Positions 9,459 to 16,901 of a DNA stretch of 64,000 bases are shown piece by piece. Positions within the stretch are counted from its first letter, which is position 1; every line of letters begins with the position of its first letter. The DNA is from Cyclobacteriaceae bacterium (GTDB taxonomy: Bacteria; Bacteroidota; Bacteroidia; Cytophagales; Cyclobacteriaceae): positions 35,869 to 99,868 of the forward strand of contig JALHRJ010000012.1 of assembly GCA_022841475.1 (NCBI GenBank). Reading direction: 5' to 3'. Made by a program: the position numbers and the translations under genes. The notes under the pieces were generated by a model that saw only the letters and a program-made list of their open reading frames with translations, was not told the DNA's origin and did not search any database.

Positions 9459-9801
9459 TCTCGACTGCTTTAATAAAATTGTTCAACTTTCTGCCAAGTC
9501 GTTGTAAGCGTTCGGTAATTTCGGTGTAAACAGTTTGGTCAGTGATTGATTTTGTTTCGAATAAAGTTTCTAAGTGATCAATGGTCTCGTCATTAGAGGC
9601 TTGTGCGATAATCAAGAACCGGATATACTCAGCCACATACCTTCGTCTTCCATAGCCTTCCACAATATTAGATCGAACTGACTTTACAGATCTTCTGATT
9701 TGTTGACCTTCTTCAAACTTCGGCAGTTTCAAAGTCATTTCATGGACTAGTAGGGATACCTCTTTTGCTTCCTGCCAAACCTCAAGATTTTTGTAACTCA
9801 T
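9448..9801 (-). CDS. four helix bundle protein (S23/IVP, TIGR02436-type), copy A
   Basis: A 117 aa helical protein beginning [21 protein letters not shown]. It shows the family core: LEVWQEA at the N-terminus, [17 protein letters not shown] in the middle, and a helical C-terminus ([15 protein letters not shown]). The family includes the ORF found in intervening sequences of some bacterial 23S rRNAs and relatives of the Avd protein of diversity-generating retroelements. Its cellular role here is unknown. Inverted heptad arrays flank it on both sides, with its stop codon inside one of them. It sits between two convergent genes. Confidence 0.88.
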   Translation of the reverse strand: MSYKNLEVWQEAKEVSLLVHEMTLKLPKFEEGQQIRRSVKSVRSNIVEGYGRRRYVAEYIRFLIIAQASNDETIDHLETLFETKSITDQTVYTEITERLQRLGRKLNNFIKAVEKSQ

Positions 9802-9821
9802 ATCTAATCATTTAGTCTAAT

Positions 9822-9856
9822 CAAACCAGAGACCAGCAACGAGAAACCAGCAACCA
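9822..9856. repeat. heptad array A-right (five GNAACCA units, inverted to A-left)
   Basis: Five units on the plus strand: CAAACCA, GAGACCA, GCAACGA, GAAACCA and GCAACCA. The complement reads TGGTTNC, the same consensus as 9424-9458, so the two arrays are inverted around the four-helix-bundle gene and would pair in its transcript. The array ends one base before the aspartoacylase stop codon (9858-9860) and lies about 20 bp upstream of the four-helix-bundle start. Confidence 0.85.
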
Positions 9857-9857
9857 A

Positions 9858-10832
9858 TTACTCATCCCCACCTCCATCAATTTTGCAATGGTTGTCCATG
9901 CCAATGTGCAGCAATGCATCTCCGGCATTAACTACAGGATGATTGTTGAGTCCCACTACATAACCGGTGGAGGGTGATTTTATTTCTTCTTTGAATTCGC
10001 CAAAGGGATCGGTGATAGTTCCTATGATTTGATTCTTTTGTACGAGGTCGCCACATCGGATGATGGATTGAAATAAGCCTGCATGATGTGCTCGTGCCCA
10101 GGATGAATTCCAGATAATTTTATTTTCTTCTTTAGGTTCCGGAGCCCAATCAATCATGTTAAGATGTTTCATCAGCCGCAGGGTTCCGTTAACACCTTCT
10201 TCAATGGCTTGCTGATCGAAGCGCAACGATTCGCCACCTTCATACACAATAATATTCTTTCCGTGCTTGGCAGCAGTTTGCCGGATTGAATGTGGCCGGA
10301 AAGGAGCGTCTATGGTAAAAGGTGCATGGAAGGCATTTGCCAACTCAACATTCTTTTCATCTGACATTACACAGCGGATTTGCGGATAGTTTGTGCGCAT
10401 GGCCCCACCGGTGTGAAAGTCTATGCCATAATCAATAAATGGTATAACATCGTGAGTCAGATGATAAGCAACGCGTGACGCCAGCGAACCATTTTTACTT
10501 CCGGGAAAAGAACGATTGACATCTTTGCCATCGGGTACTTCGCGCGAATAATTCAAAAAGCCATAGATATTAATAATGGGCATACAGATAACGGTGCCCC
10601 GCTTCACACGATTATGACCAACATCCAGAATTCTCCGCACGATCTCCATGCCATTGATTTCATCACCGTGCATACCTGCTGTAAGTGCCAACACAGGGCC
10701 ATCTTCCAATCCGCGATAGGCATAAATCGGAGTATCAATTTGCGTGCGCGAGGGGAGGCGAGCGATATTGATAACGATCTCTTTAAATTCTCCGGGGCGG
10801 AGATGATGCTCACCAATTTTTACTTCTTTCAC
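9858..10832 (-). CDS. succinylglutamate desuccinylase/aspartoacylase family zinc hydrolase
   Basis: An M14-like zinc carboxypeptidase/deacylase of 324 aa. Zinc ligands are visible as H55-x-x-E58 in GMHGDEINGME and a later His in DYGIDFHTGG; YEGGES is a plausible catalytic-Glu region. The last 80 residues (SPSTGYVVGL and following) resemble a biotinyl-lipoyl-like beta domain, as in this subfamily. It appears to start with GTG at 10832, immediately next to a heptad array, so insertion of the upstream cassette may have replaced the original leader. In this genome it belongs with rimK and a RimB-like protease, suggesting a role in amino-acid or peptide modification or its reversal. The substrate is not known. 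Confidence 0.82.
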   Translation of the reverse strand: MKEVKIGEHHLRPGEFKEIVINIARLPSRTQIDTPIYAYRGLEDGPVLALTAGMHGDEINGMEIVRRILDVGHNRVKRGTVICMPIINIYGFLNYSREVPDGKDVNRSFPGSKNGSLASRVAYHLTHDVIPFIDYGIDFHTGGAMRTNYPQIRCVMSDEKNVELANAFHAPFTIDAPFRPHSIRQTAAKHGKNIIVYEGGESLRFDQQAIEEGVNGTLRLMKHLNMIDWAPEPKEENKIIWNSSWARAHHAGLFQSIIRCGDLVQKNQIIGTITDPFGEFKEEIKSPSTGYVVGLNNHPVVNAGDALLHIGMDNHCKIDGGGDE

Positions 10833-10837
10833 TTCGT

Positions 10838-10908
10838 AGGCATTAGGGGTTGGGAATTAGGCATTGGGGAGTTGGGTATTAGGTATTGGGAATTAGGAAT
10901 CGGGGTTA
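10838..10908. repeat. heptad array B-left (about ten RGGNATT units)
   Basis: Ten units in a row, nine of 7 bp and one of 8 bp: AGGCATT, AGGGGTT, GGGAATT, AGGCATT, GGGGAGTT, GGGTATT, AGGTATT, GGGAATT, AGGAATC and GGGGTTA. The array starts six bases from the aspartoacylase start codon. It contains the stop codon (10893-10895) and last seven codons of four-helix-bundle gene B. It is the inverted counterpart of 11297-11327. Confidence 0.88.
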
Positions 10909-11264
10909 TTCGGACCGAGAGTATTAATATAGGCATTAAGTCTTTTGCCCAGAAGTTCAAGTTCAGTCATGAGGTCTTGATACTGTTGCTGACTAATCAA
11001 ATCTCGTTGAAATGCTTTCGTTAACCACGTTTTGGTTTCGAAAAGAGAACCCCTTGCGTAGTAAGAGAAATTCTTGGTTTCCTTGAAGTGATATCGTCCT
11101 AATCCTTCTGATAGGTTTGCACCGATGGAATCAACTGACCTGACAAGCTGCTTACCAATTGTGTCTCTTTCAAAATATTTCCATGTATTCACTAAACCCC
11201 AAATCTGATCGGCCAATACCATTGCCTGCTGGTAGATACTAAAGTCCTCAAGTGTGGTTATCAT
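10893..11264 (-). CDS. four helix bundle protein (S23/IVP, TIGR02436-type), copy B
   Basis: A 123 aa helical protein with the family motifs LEDFSIYQQAMVLADQIW, RSVDSIGANLSEGLGRYHF and LGKRLNAYINTL. It belongs to the same family as copy A but differs in most positions, so it is not a recent tandem duplicate. The C-terminal residues GPNNPDS are encoded by the adjoining heptad array, meaning the reading frame ends within the repeat. It lies between rimK and the aspartoacylase gene on the same strand, and inverted heptad arrays flank it. Its function is unknown; an RNA-binding role is plausible from the rRNA-intervening-sequence relatives. Confidence 0.88.
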   Translation of the reverse strand: MITTLEDFSIYQQAMVLADQIWGLVNTWKYFERDTIGKQLVRSVDSIGANLSEGLGRYHFKETKNFSYYARGSLFETKTWLTKAFQRDLISQQQYQDLMTELELLGKRLNAYINTLGPNNPDS

Positions 11265-11296
11265 GGTTGAAAAATTTGTATTGTAAATGAGTCTCC

Positions 11297-11327
11297 ATTC
11301 CTAATACCTAATTCCCAATACCTAAAA
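11297..11327. repeat. heptad array B-right (AATNCCY units, inverted to B-left)
   Basis: Units on the plus strand: ATTCCT, AATACCT, AATTCCC, AATACCT and a partial AAAAT. The complement is RGGNATT, the consensus of array 10838-10908. The array abuts the rimK stop codon (11328-11330) directly and lies about 32 bp upstream of four-helix-bundle gene B. Confidence 0.82.
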
Positions 11328-12239
11328 TCATGCATTAATTTTATCCTTCTGTATTTTCTTGGTCCCGGCATTCTTTTCAATGTATTGAAAAATTTTACCG
11401 GCAATATCTACTTTGGTTGCACCTTCAATTCCTTCCAGACCGGGAGAAGAGTTTACTTCTATAATAAGTGGTCCACGTTTAGAGTTGAGCATATCCACAC
11501 CGGCCACACCAAGCCCCATTTTTTTGGCGGCTTCAATGGCTGCATGTTTTTCGTGACGATCGAGTTTGACCACCGTTGCAATACCACCTCGGTGGAGGTT
11601 TGATCTGAATTCTCCTTCACGGGTTGCTTGTCTCCGCATGGAGCCCACCACCTCACCATTAACAACAAACGCCCGGATGTCGGAACCTTTGGCTTCTTTG
11701 ATAAACTCTTGCACAATGATTCTTGTCTTTACACCGTGAAAAGCTTCGATTACCGATTGTGCAGCTTTTTTGTTTTCAGCAAGCACAACGCCCAGTCCCT
11801 GGGTTCCTTCCAACAACTTAATAACAACCGGGGCGCCACCTACCGCCTCGATGATTCCTTCGGTATCGCGCGAGTAATCCATGAAAATGGTTTTGGGTAA
11901 ACCGAGTCCGGCACGTGAAAGTATTTGAAGGCTACGCAACTTATCACGTGAGCGAATGAGTGCCTGTGATTCAACTGCTGAAAATACTTTCATCATCTCA
12001 AACTGACGAACAACCGCTGCGCCATAAAAAGTTACGGAAGCACCAATGCGCGGAATGATAGCATCGAAGTAATCCAGCCTGCGCCCGTTATACCACACCA
12101 TGGGATTTTTCTTTTCAATCAGCAACACGCACTTCATGTGGTCGATGATTTCCACACGGTGGCCTCGCTTTTCGCCCGCTTCTTTCAGGCGCTTGGTGGA
12201 GTATAATTTTGGATCTCTTGAAAGTATGGCGATGTTCAT
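11328..12239 (-). CDS. rimK: RimK family ATP-grasp glutamate ligase
   Basis: Ligates glutamate residues to a protein C-terminus; in E. coli the target is ribosomal protein S6. The 303 aa protein has the RimK N-terminal domain, [21 protein letters not shown], and the ATP-grasp domain ([48 protein letters not shown]). Metal-binding [12 protein letters not shown] is near the end. It overlaps the upstream RimB-like gene by four bases (ATGA), so the two are translationally coupled. Four-helix-bundle cassette B begins at its stop codon. Confidence 0.93.
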   Translation of the reverse strand: MNIAILSRDPKLYSTKRLKEAGEKRGHRVEIIDHMKCVLLIEKKNPMVWYNGRRLDYFDAIIPRIGASVTFYGAAVVRQFEMMKVFSAVESQALIRSRDKLRSLQILSRAGLGLPKTIFMDYSRDTEGIIEAVGGAPVVIKLLEGTQGLGVVLAENKKAAQSVIEAFHGVKTRIIVQEFIKEAKGSDIRAFVVNGEVVGSMRRQATREGEFRSNLHRGGIATVVKLDRHEKHAAIEAAKKMGLGVAGVDMLNSKRGPLIIEVNSSPGLEGIEGATKVDIAGKIFQYIEKNAGTKKIQKDKINA

Positions 12240-12661
12240 GCGCCTGTTTGTTTGTGTTCGAAAGATAAATCTTTTTTAGTCACGTCTATCAGAAATCGGT
12301 CGCGTAAGATTTTGCGACCTAACAATACCGGGAACTTAAGATTTCCGCGATTACTCAAAGAGAATTCGGCCCGTATTAAATAATCATAAATTTTGATGGT
12401 AGTTTTAATAACATAGCGCAGTTCCGCTTCACCAAAGGAATTTCTTATTTCTCTGCGATCAAATTTTTTGAAGACGAATTTCATACCGGTAAATTCAGGA
12501 TGCTCTTCATCCAATAGCACAAATTCTAATTTACCGTCAACAATTTCAGCTCGCGAGCAATGAAGACTACAATTGTACGCGCCCGTATCTATTTTGGCAT
12601 GAATGTCGGATAAGCCCAGACCGGGTAAATCGACACGATCGGATCGTCCAAGAGTTTGCAT
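12236..12661 (-). CDS. RimB-like retropepsin-type protease (RimK/LysX-associated)
   Basis: A 141 aa cytoplasmic protein of the family annotated as ATP-dependent zinc protease or RimK/LysX C-terminal-like. The aspartic-protease-like motif [13 protein letters not shown] (D25-T26-G27) and the later [17 protein letters not shown] are visible. In Pseudomonas, RimB is reported to act with RimK on ribosomal protein S6 modification; the same pairing here supports that role by inference. Translation is coupled to rimK through the ATGA overlap. Confidence 0.8.
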   Translation of the reverse strand: MQTLGRSDRVDLPGLGLSDIHAKIDTGAYNCSLHCSRAEIVDGKLEFVLLDEEHPEFTGMKFVFKKFDRREIRNSFGEAELRYVIKTTIKIYDYLIRAEFSLSNRGNLKFPVLLGRKILRDRFLIDVTKKDLSFEHKQTGA

Positions 12662-12707
12662 AACATTGAGAGTTTGTCAAGCTACCTCAATTTTTTAAAA
12701 ATAAAAA

Positions 12708-12734
12708 AGAGGCTGTCACAAAAGTACAGCCTCT
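12708..12734 (-). terminator. rho-independent terminator of the downstream DUF2911 gene
   Basis: Perfect 9-bp stem AGAGGCTGT/ACAGCCTCT with a 9-nt loop, followed on the minus strand by a run of T. It lies 22 bp after the DUF2911 gene that ends at 12757. The stem sequence equals the terminal inverted repeat of the R1-R3 elements, so this may be a minimal derivative of that family. Confidence 0.85.
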
Positions 12735-12756
12735 ACGTAAGATTATGATTGAATAA

Positions 12757-13260
12757 TTACTTCGCTACTTTAAAAGCAACAGCAGTATTTTCCCACTTTA
12801 ATACAACATTATTTTTCTCAACAGCAATAGTAAATGTTTCAACAAAAGCATCGGCTTTGCCCGGCTTAACATTTACTCTTAATGCATCTTTTTTATCGGA
12901 ATAATCAAAAGGACTTCCGGAATTCTGCTTACTGAAAATGATAACCCATTCTTTTTCGCCAGGGATTGTAAATAACCCGTATTTTCCTTTCGGTAACGCT
13001 TTGCCCTCTACTTTTACATCTGAACCAAATTCGATAGCACTAACAGCATTAGCACCAGTGCGCCACACTTCTCCAAAGGGAACAAGTTCGCCCATGATTT
13101 TACGTCCTTTGGCGGATGGCTGTGCATAATCTACAGTAACTTTTACTCCATCAATTGAACCTTCTGCTTTGGCAGGAGGGCTAGCTGGTTTTTGTGCCCA
13201 TGCACTTATCGAAAATACTAGTGCTACAAGGGTGATCAACATGCTTACTTGTTTTTTCAT
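12757..13260 (-). CDS. DUF2911 secreted protein, copy 1
   Basis: An exported 167 aa protein of unknown function. A signal peptide (MKKQVSMLITLVALVFSISAWA) is followed by the DUF2911 core: VDYAQPSAKGRKIMGELVPFGEVWRTG, GANAVSAIEF, then KGKYGLFTIPGEKEWVIIF. It is a paralogue of the gene directly upstream (13332-13877), with a 71-bp gap, so a tandem duplication is likely. A terminator follows it. Confidence 0.85.
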   Translation of the reverse strand: MKKQVSMLITLVALVFSISAWAQKPASPPAKAEGSIDGVKVTVDYAQPSAKGRKIMGELVPFGEVWRTGANAVSAIEFGSDVKVEGKALPKGKYGLFTIPGEKEWVIIFSKQNSGSPFDYSDKKDALRVNVKPGKADAFVETFTIAVEKNNVVLKWENTAVAFKVAK

Positions 13261-13331
13261 ATAGTTTTTTGTTTAGTTAAAAATCGATTATGGTCGTCAC
13301 TTATCGTGCCAAAAGAAAATTAAAAGTATTC

Positions 13332-13877
13332 TTAGTACTTTAATGGAACTTTAACCATCGTGTTTTCCCAGGCAATTACCATAGCGGCTGTCGCATCTTT
13401 GCCATCAAACATGATCGTAAACGCTTCAACTTCTGATTCAGATTTCCCTGCCGGAACTTTTACTCTAGCAACATCTTTTGATTCATCATATTCATAAGCA
13501 CCCCAGGTATCCAACTTGGAATTGAAAACAATAGTCCATTCGGTTTTGTCGGGAATCGCATAAACTGAATAGGTGCCGGCCTTTACTAGTTTGTCACCAA
13601 AAGTTACATCCTGATATAGTTTAATCTCAGTAGTTTCATTTGCGCCAAGTCGCCAGATTTTTCCATACGCTTCTGAACCTCCCAACATGGTGCGACCTTT
13701 TTTCATAGGACGTCCATATACAATTTTGGCTACAGGTGTTGTACCACGGCCGTTGGGTCTGAAATATGCAATGTCAGCAGGACTTGGATCAACGGCTGGT
13801 AATTTTTGAGCAGTTGAAAATTGGCTTGTGGCTGCCAGCAATAGAATAACTAACGTGATAAATTTTAATTTTTTCAT
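13332..13877 (-). CDS. DUF2911 secreted protein, copy 2
   Basis: A 181 aa paralogue of the neighbouring DUF2911 gene. It has a signal peptide (ILLLAATSQFSTAQ) and the core signatures VYGRPMKKGRTMLGG, YGKIWRLGANETTEI and AGTYSVYAIPDKTEWTIVF. DUF2911 is common in Bacteroidota and has no known biochemical role. The two copies differ enough that the duplication is not recent. Confidence 0.85.
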   Translation of the reverse strand: MKKLKFITLVILLLAATSQFSTAQKLPAVDPSPADIAYFRPNGRGTTPVAKIVYGRPMKKGRTMLGGSEAYGKIWRLGANETTEIKLYQDVTFGDKLVKAGTYSVYAIPDKTEWTIVFNSKLDTWGAYEYDESKDVARVKVPAGKSESEVEAFTIMFDGKDATAAMVIAWENTMVKVPLKY

Positions 13878-13948
13878 AGTCTGAAGTTTTGTGATGAGTT
13901 TGGTAATCAGAGATTAAATATAGAAATCATCTGACATCCGGAAAAACG

Positions 13949-13985
13949 AAATCCGGCCCTGAAATGTTCATCAGGAACCGGATTT
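13949..13985 (-). terminator. terminator of the thioredoxin-rhodanese operon
   Basis: Long dyad with outer stem AAATCCGG/CCGGATTT and an inner stem CCTGA/TCAGG. On the minus strand it is followed by CGTTTTTCC. It lies 30 bp past the thioredoxin stop codon. Confidence 0.65.
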
Positions 13986-14014
13986 GCCTAGTTTATTTGA
14001 TAAATGGTAGTTTG

Positions 14015-14317
14015 TTAAAGCAGTTGCTCGATCTGCCGCTTTAAAAATTCTGATTGAACTACGCCCGATTGACGCCATTTGGGTTCTCCGTTCTGGAAGA
14101 TTATTAACGTAGGAACACCCTGAACCCGAAAGGTTTGGGCGAGTGAAGGATTCTTATCAACATCAATCTTAACCACTTTTGCCTTGTCGCCTACTTTTAA
14201 TTTAAGGTCTTCCAAAATTGGCTTCATCATTTTGCACGGACCACACCACTCGGCCGAGAAATCGACCAGTGTAGGCACATCACTTTTTATTAATTCAAAA
14301 AAGTCTCCTTTGGGCAT
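14015..14317 (-). CDS. thioredoxin
   Basis: Cytoplasmic thiol-disulphide oxidoreductase of 100 aa with the active site WCGPCK (Cys25 and Cys28) and the cis-Pro segment GVPTLIIF. Length and order are those of a classical thioredoxin without signal peptide. It is the last gene of a minus-strand run (Crp/Fnr, DUF6132, two rhodaneses, OsmC, thioredoxin) with gaps of a few bases, which suggests a thiol/sulfur or oxidative-stress operon. Confidence 0.92.
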   Translation of the reverse strand: MPKGDFFELIKSDVPTLVDFSAEWCGPCKMMKPILEDLKLKVGDKAKVVKIDVDKNPSLAQTFRVQGVPTLIIFQNGEPKWRQSGVVQSEFLKRQIEQLL

Positions 14318-14318
14318 C

Positions 14319-14792
14319 TTAATTAGGAGTTGTTTCCAATTCAGCCACTACAATTTTAGGGATCATCGTCACTTTTGATTTTATTGAGTTAGAAATAAGG
14401 CACGCGGCTTCGGCCTTTGTTAATACACGCTCTGCCCGCTCACGATCTTTTTCATTGGGGATGGTAACGGTGGGTTCTAAGATAACTTCCGTCATTATAA
14501 ATTTTCCTTCTACCTGATCCAGCTTTCCTTTTGAGTCGCAATGAAATTTTGTGAATTCTAACTTTGAGTTTTCGGCAATGGCCAAAAAGGTTGTCATCAA
14601 ACAACTACTTACCGCTGCAGTAAACAAATGCTCAGGCGACCAGATGCCGGGAATTCCTTTTGGGAATTCAGGCGGAGTGGCCACTTCAATACAGCCTCCG
14701 CCCATGGTTGGCGTGTTAAGTTCCGGAGAACACATAACACCTTTCCGGTCTTTGTTCCACTCGATTTGAACATTATAAAAATGTGCGTCCAT
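14319..14792 (-). CDS. OsmC family protein
   Basis: OsmC-like peroxidase/thiol protein of 157 aa. The family Cys residues are visible in [18 protein letters not shown] (first) and [17 protein letters not shown] (second). Such proteins reduce organic hydroperoxides or act in sulfur metabolism. It is one base from thioredoxin and five bases from the rhodanese upstream, consistent with one transcript. Confidence 0.85.
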   Translation of the reverse strand: MDAHFYNVQIEWNKDRKGVMCSPELNTPTMGGGCIEVATPPEFPKGIPGIWSPEHLFTAAVSSCLMTTFLAIAENSKLEFTKFHCDSKGKLDQVEGKFIMTEVILEPTVTIPNEKDRERAERVLTKAEAACLISNSIKSKVTMIPKIVVAELETTPN

Positions 14793-14797
14793 GATGG

Positions 14798-15112
14798 TTA
14801 CAATTTATTTTTTAAGCTCATCCAACCGCCACCGTTATACACTTGTGTGTAACCCTTGGCTGTCAAAATTCTCTTTGCCATGCCACTCCGATTACCGGAA
14901 ACACAACAAGTGATAATCACTTTATTTTTATCCGATAGGCGATTTGTATTATTATTAAGTTGATCGACTGGTATATTGACTGATCCACGGATATGGCCTG
15001 CTGCATATTCGCTCTTTGAGCGTACATCCAAAACAACCGCTCCTTTCTTTACCAATTCGGAGTAATCCACCTTAGGACCGAATCCCAACAGACTTTTCAA
15101 GGCCTCTATCAT
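14798..15112 (-). CDS. rhodanese-like domain protein
   Basis: Single-domain sulfurtransferase of 104 aa. It has the entry motif VLDVRSKSEYAAGHIRGSVNIPV and the active-site loop CCVSGNRSGMA, where the second Cys is the expected persulfide carrier. Its start overlaps the end of the upstream rhodanese by four bases. No signal peptide is visible, so it is cytoplasmic. Confidence 0.88.
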   Translation of the reverse strand: MIEALKSLLGFGPKVDYSELVKKGAVVLDVRSKSEYAAGHIRGSVNIPVDQLNNNTNRLSDKNKVIITCCVSGNRSGMAKRILTAKGYTQVYNGGGWMSLKNKL

Positions 15113-15402
15113 AATACGCTAACAGATTGGTTCTTCAAATAATTCACGGAAAGCCACGAACCTCCATCATAACAAGCAATACCTTGTTGTTTCAGTAAAT
15201 GAGCCGCCATGGCACTACGGCCGCCTGATGCGCAACACAATACCAAGGGAGATTTTAAATTTTTTAATTCTTCTATTCTTTGAGATAGTTCATTGACAGG
15301 AATATTAATTGATCCGGCAACATGGCCACCCTGAAATTCAGCGTGAGTCCTTACATCTACAATGGTGCCTTCCTGATTTTGGATAATTTGATTTACGCTC
15401 AT
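15109..15402 (-). CDS. rhodanese-like domain protein (tandem paralogue)
   Basis: A 97 aa single-domain rhodanese with IVDVRTHAEFQGGHVAGSINIPV and active-site loop CCASGGRSAMA. It overlaps the next rhodanese gene by four bases, so the pair are translationally coupled and probably arose by duplication. It is cytoplasmic and acts in sulfur transfer; the acceptor is not known. Confidence 0.88.
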   Translation of the reverse strand: MSVNQIIQNQEGTIVDVRTHAEFQGGHVAGSINIPVNELSQRIEELKNLKSPLVLCCASGGRSAMAAHLLKQQGIACYDGGSWLSVNYLKNQSVSVL

Positions 15403-15421
15403 AGCTAATTATTGATTTGAT

Positions 15422-15616
15422 TTATTTTTTTTCTTTTTGAAACATTGAAAAGAGTAGTCCACCCATAAGTGCTCCACAAAGGGATGAATTAACAGGATTG
15501 GATGTAATCGGGCAGGTACCCGATAAACAACCTATTTGCTGCCAGTATAAATAACCTGCCCCCAGGCCCACTATGATGCCTATTAAAGGGAGCCAGTACT
15601 TTCTAAGAATTGTCAT
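15422..15616 (-). CDS. DUF6132-type small membrane protein
   Basis: A 64 aa inner-membrane protein starting MTILRKYWLPLIGIIVGLGAG, with two hydrophobic stretches and GCLSGTCPITSNPVNSSLCGALMGGL between them. The start at 15616 matches the usual N-terminus of this family; an in-frame ATG 24 bases upstream would add eight residues. Proteins like this occur next to rhodaneses in Bacteroidota; the role is unknown. Confidence 0.7.
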   Translation of the reverse strand: MTILRKYWLPLIGIIVGLGAGYLYWQQIGCLSGTCPITSNPVNSSLCGALMGGLLFSMFQKEKK

Positions 15617-15677
15617 AGTCGTTTGCATTTGTGGATGCAAAATTACCAGACACGTTAAAGATGTTTTGTGATAAGGG

Positions 15678-16289
15678 TTACAGAAGTGTTATTTTATTTC
15701 TCGAAAGCTGCACCAGACCTTCGTTCTCCATTTGTTTCATCACACGCGAAACTGCCTCCCGGGCTGTACCCAATTCATCAGCCAGTTGTTGGTGGGTGAC
15801 CTTAATTTCTTTCGATTGATACAACTCTGACTTTTGTTTTAATAGCTGGAGAAGTCGGGTATCCAATTTTTGAAAAGCGATGGCGTTGACTGCTGTAAGT
15901 AATTCCTCAAAACGTTTGTGATAAAGCCTGAAAATAAAATCAGACCATTCCGGAAATTTCTTCACCCATTCGCTGGCTTTTTCTACTGGGATGAACAGAA
16001 TCTCGGCATCTTCTTCCACAATTGCTTTCACCTTACTGGTCTCGTTGTGGATGCCACCGAGAAAAGACATGATACAACTTTCTCCGGGAGTGATGTAATA
16101 CAGAAGGATTTCATGTCCATCCACATCGGTGCGCATGACTTTCAGACTTCCATTTAATACCAACGGGATAGCCTTGATGTAGCTGTCTTCCTGCTGAATT
16201 ACGGAACCTGCAGTAAATTTTTTCAGCTGCCCGTATGTGGAGACTTCATCTTTTAATAAAGATTGAAAAAGAGAATCGGTAGCCGACAT
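15678..16289 (-). CDS. Crp/Fnr family transcriptional regulator
   Basis: A 203 aa regulator with an N-terminal cyclic-nucleotide-binding-type beta-roll (about 20-130) and a C-terminal winged helix (THQQLADELGTAREAVSRVMKQMENEGLV). There is no Cys cluster for an Fe-S centre, so it is not a classical FNR sensor. It heads the rhodanese/OsmC/thioredoxin run and probably controls it. The PepSY gene lies 10 bp upstream on the same strand. Confidence 0.87.
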   Translation of the reverse strand: MSATDSLFQSLLKDEVSTYGQLKKFTAGSVIQQEDSYIKAIPLVLNGSLKVMRTDVDGHEILLYYITPGESCIMSFLGGIHNETSKVKAIVEEDAEILFIPVEKASEWVKKFPEWSDFIFRLYHKRFEELLTAVNAIAFQKLDTRLLQLLKQKSELYQSKEIKVTHQQLADELGTAREAVSRVMKQMENEGLVQLSRNKITLL

Positions 16290-16298
16290 AATGGTTTG

Positions 16299-16844
16299 TT
16301 AGGAAAGTAAAAACAGAAAGATTAATGGAAAGATAAGGCCTATCAATGCTAACTTCCAGCCGCGGGCCCAAAAACTATTTTCACCCTTTTGAATGAACAT
16401 ACCGGTAAATGCAATCACCAGCATGGCAACGCCAAAAACATCAGAATAGTAGATCCACCATTTGCTTGTATCTACGTGCAGGATAGTCATTTGCCCCAGC
16501 ACCGGAGTGATTTTATACGATTCTATTTTTCCTTTTCCTGTGGCAAGGTCTACCTGAACATCATTGTTTGCATAAGAGATTCGCAGGTTGTTTCCATCTA
16601 CCGAGAACCGCCTTAAATTGTCTTTGATTTTAAATTCGTCTGTAAAAGCTGCAATAAACCGATCGTTCACAGAGTCTTTCACTATTTGTGTTTTGAGTTG
16701 TATCTCCTGCGAATTGTAGGTGTATCTTCTGGGGTGCCAGTCTTGACGGTGGTTTAGAAAAATCCCTGAAAAGGAAAAAGCGATAATAAGACCGAGGTAG
16801 AAATAAGCAATATCCCGGTGGGTGTTGCGGGCCGTGAGTTTCAT
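16299..16844 (-). CDS. PepSY-associated TM helix protein
   Basis: A 181 aa membrane protein with a helix near residues 10-30 (DIAYFYLGLIIAFSFSGIFLNH). A soluble PepSY-like middle follows, and two C-terminal helices (DVFGVAMLVIAFTGMFI and LALIGLIFPLIFLFLL). Members are often linked to reductases or metal uptake; the partner here is not evident. Ten bases separate it from the Crp/Fnr gene. Confidence 0.72.
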   Translation of the reverse strand: MKLTARNTHRDIAYFYLGLIIAFSFSGIFLNHRQDWHPRRYTYNSQEIQLKTQIVKDSVNDRFIAAFTDEFKIKDNLRRFSVDGNNLRISYANNDVQVDLATGKGKIESYKITPVLGQMTILHVDTSKWWIYYSDVFGVAMLVIAFTGMFIQKGENSFWARGWKLALIGLIFPLIFLFLLS

Positions 16845-16901
16845 AATGAGGGTTTAAGGTTGTAAAGATAATCCGTAATAATTTTTACCGGATGACGAGA
16901 A

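Noticed and set aside
9421..9857. Cassette A as an rRNA intervening sequence
   Set aside because: There is no rRNA gene in the window; only the gene family and the bracketing-repeat idea are shared.
9448..11264. Four-helix-bundle genes as Avd of a diversity-generating retroelement
   Set aside because: The fold is related, but no reverse transcriptase, template repeat or variable repeat was seen in the window.
9424..11327. Heptad arrays as a CRISPR array
   Set aside because: Units are only 7 bp, directly abutting, degenerate and without spacers; no cas genes are present.
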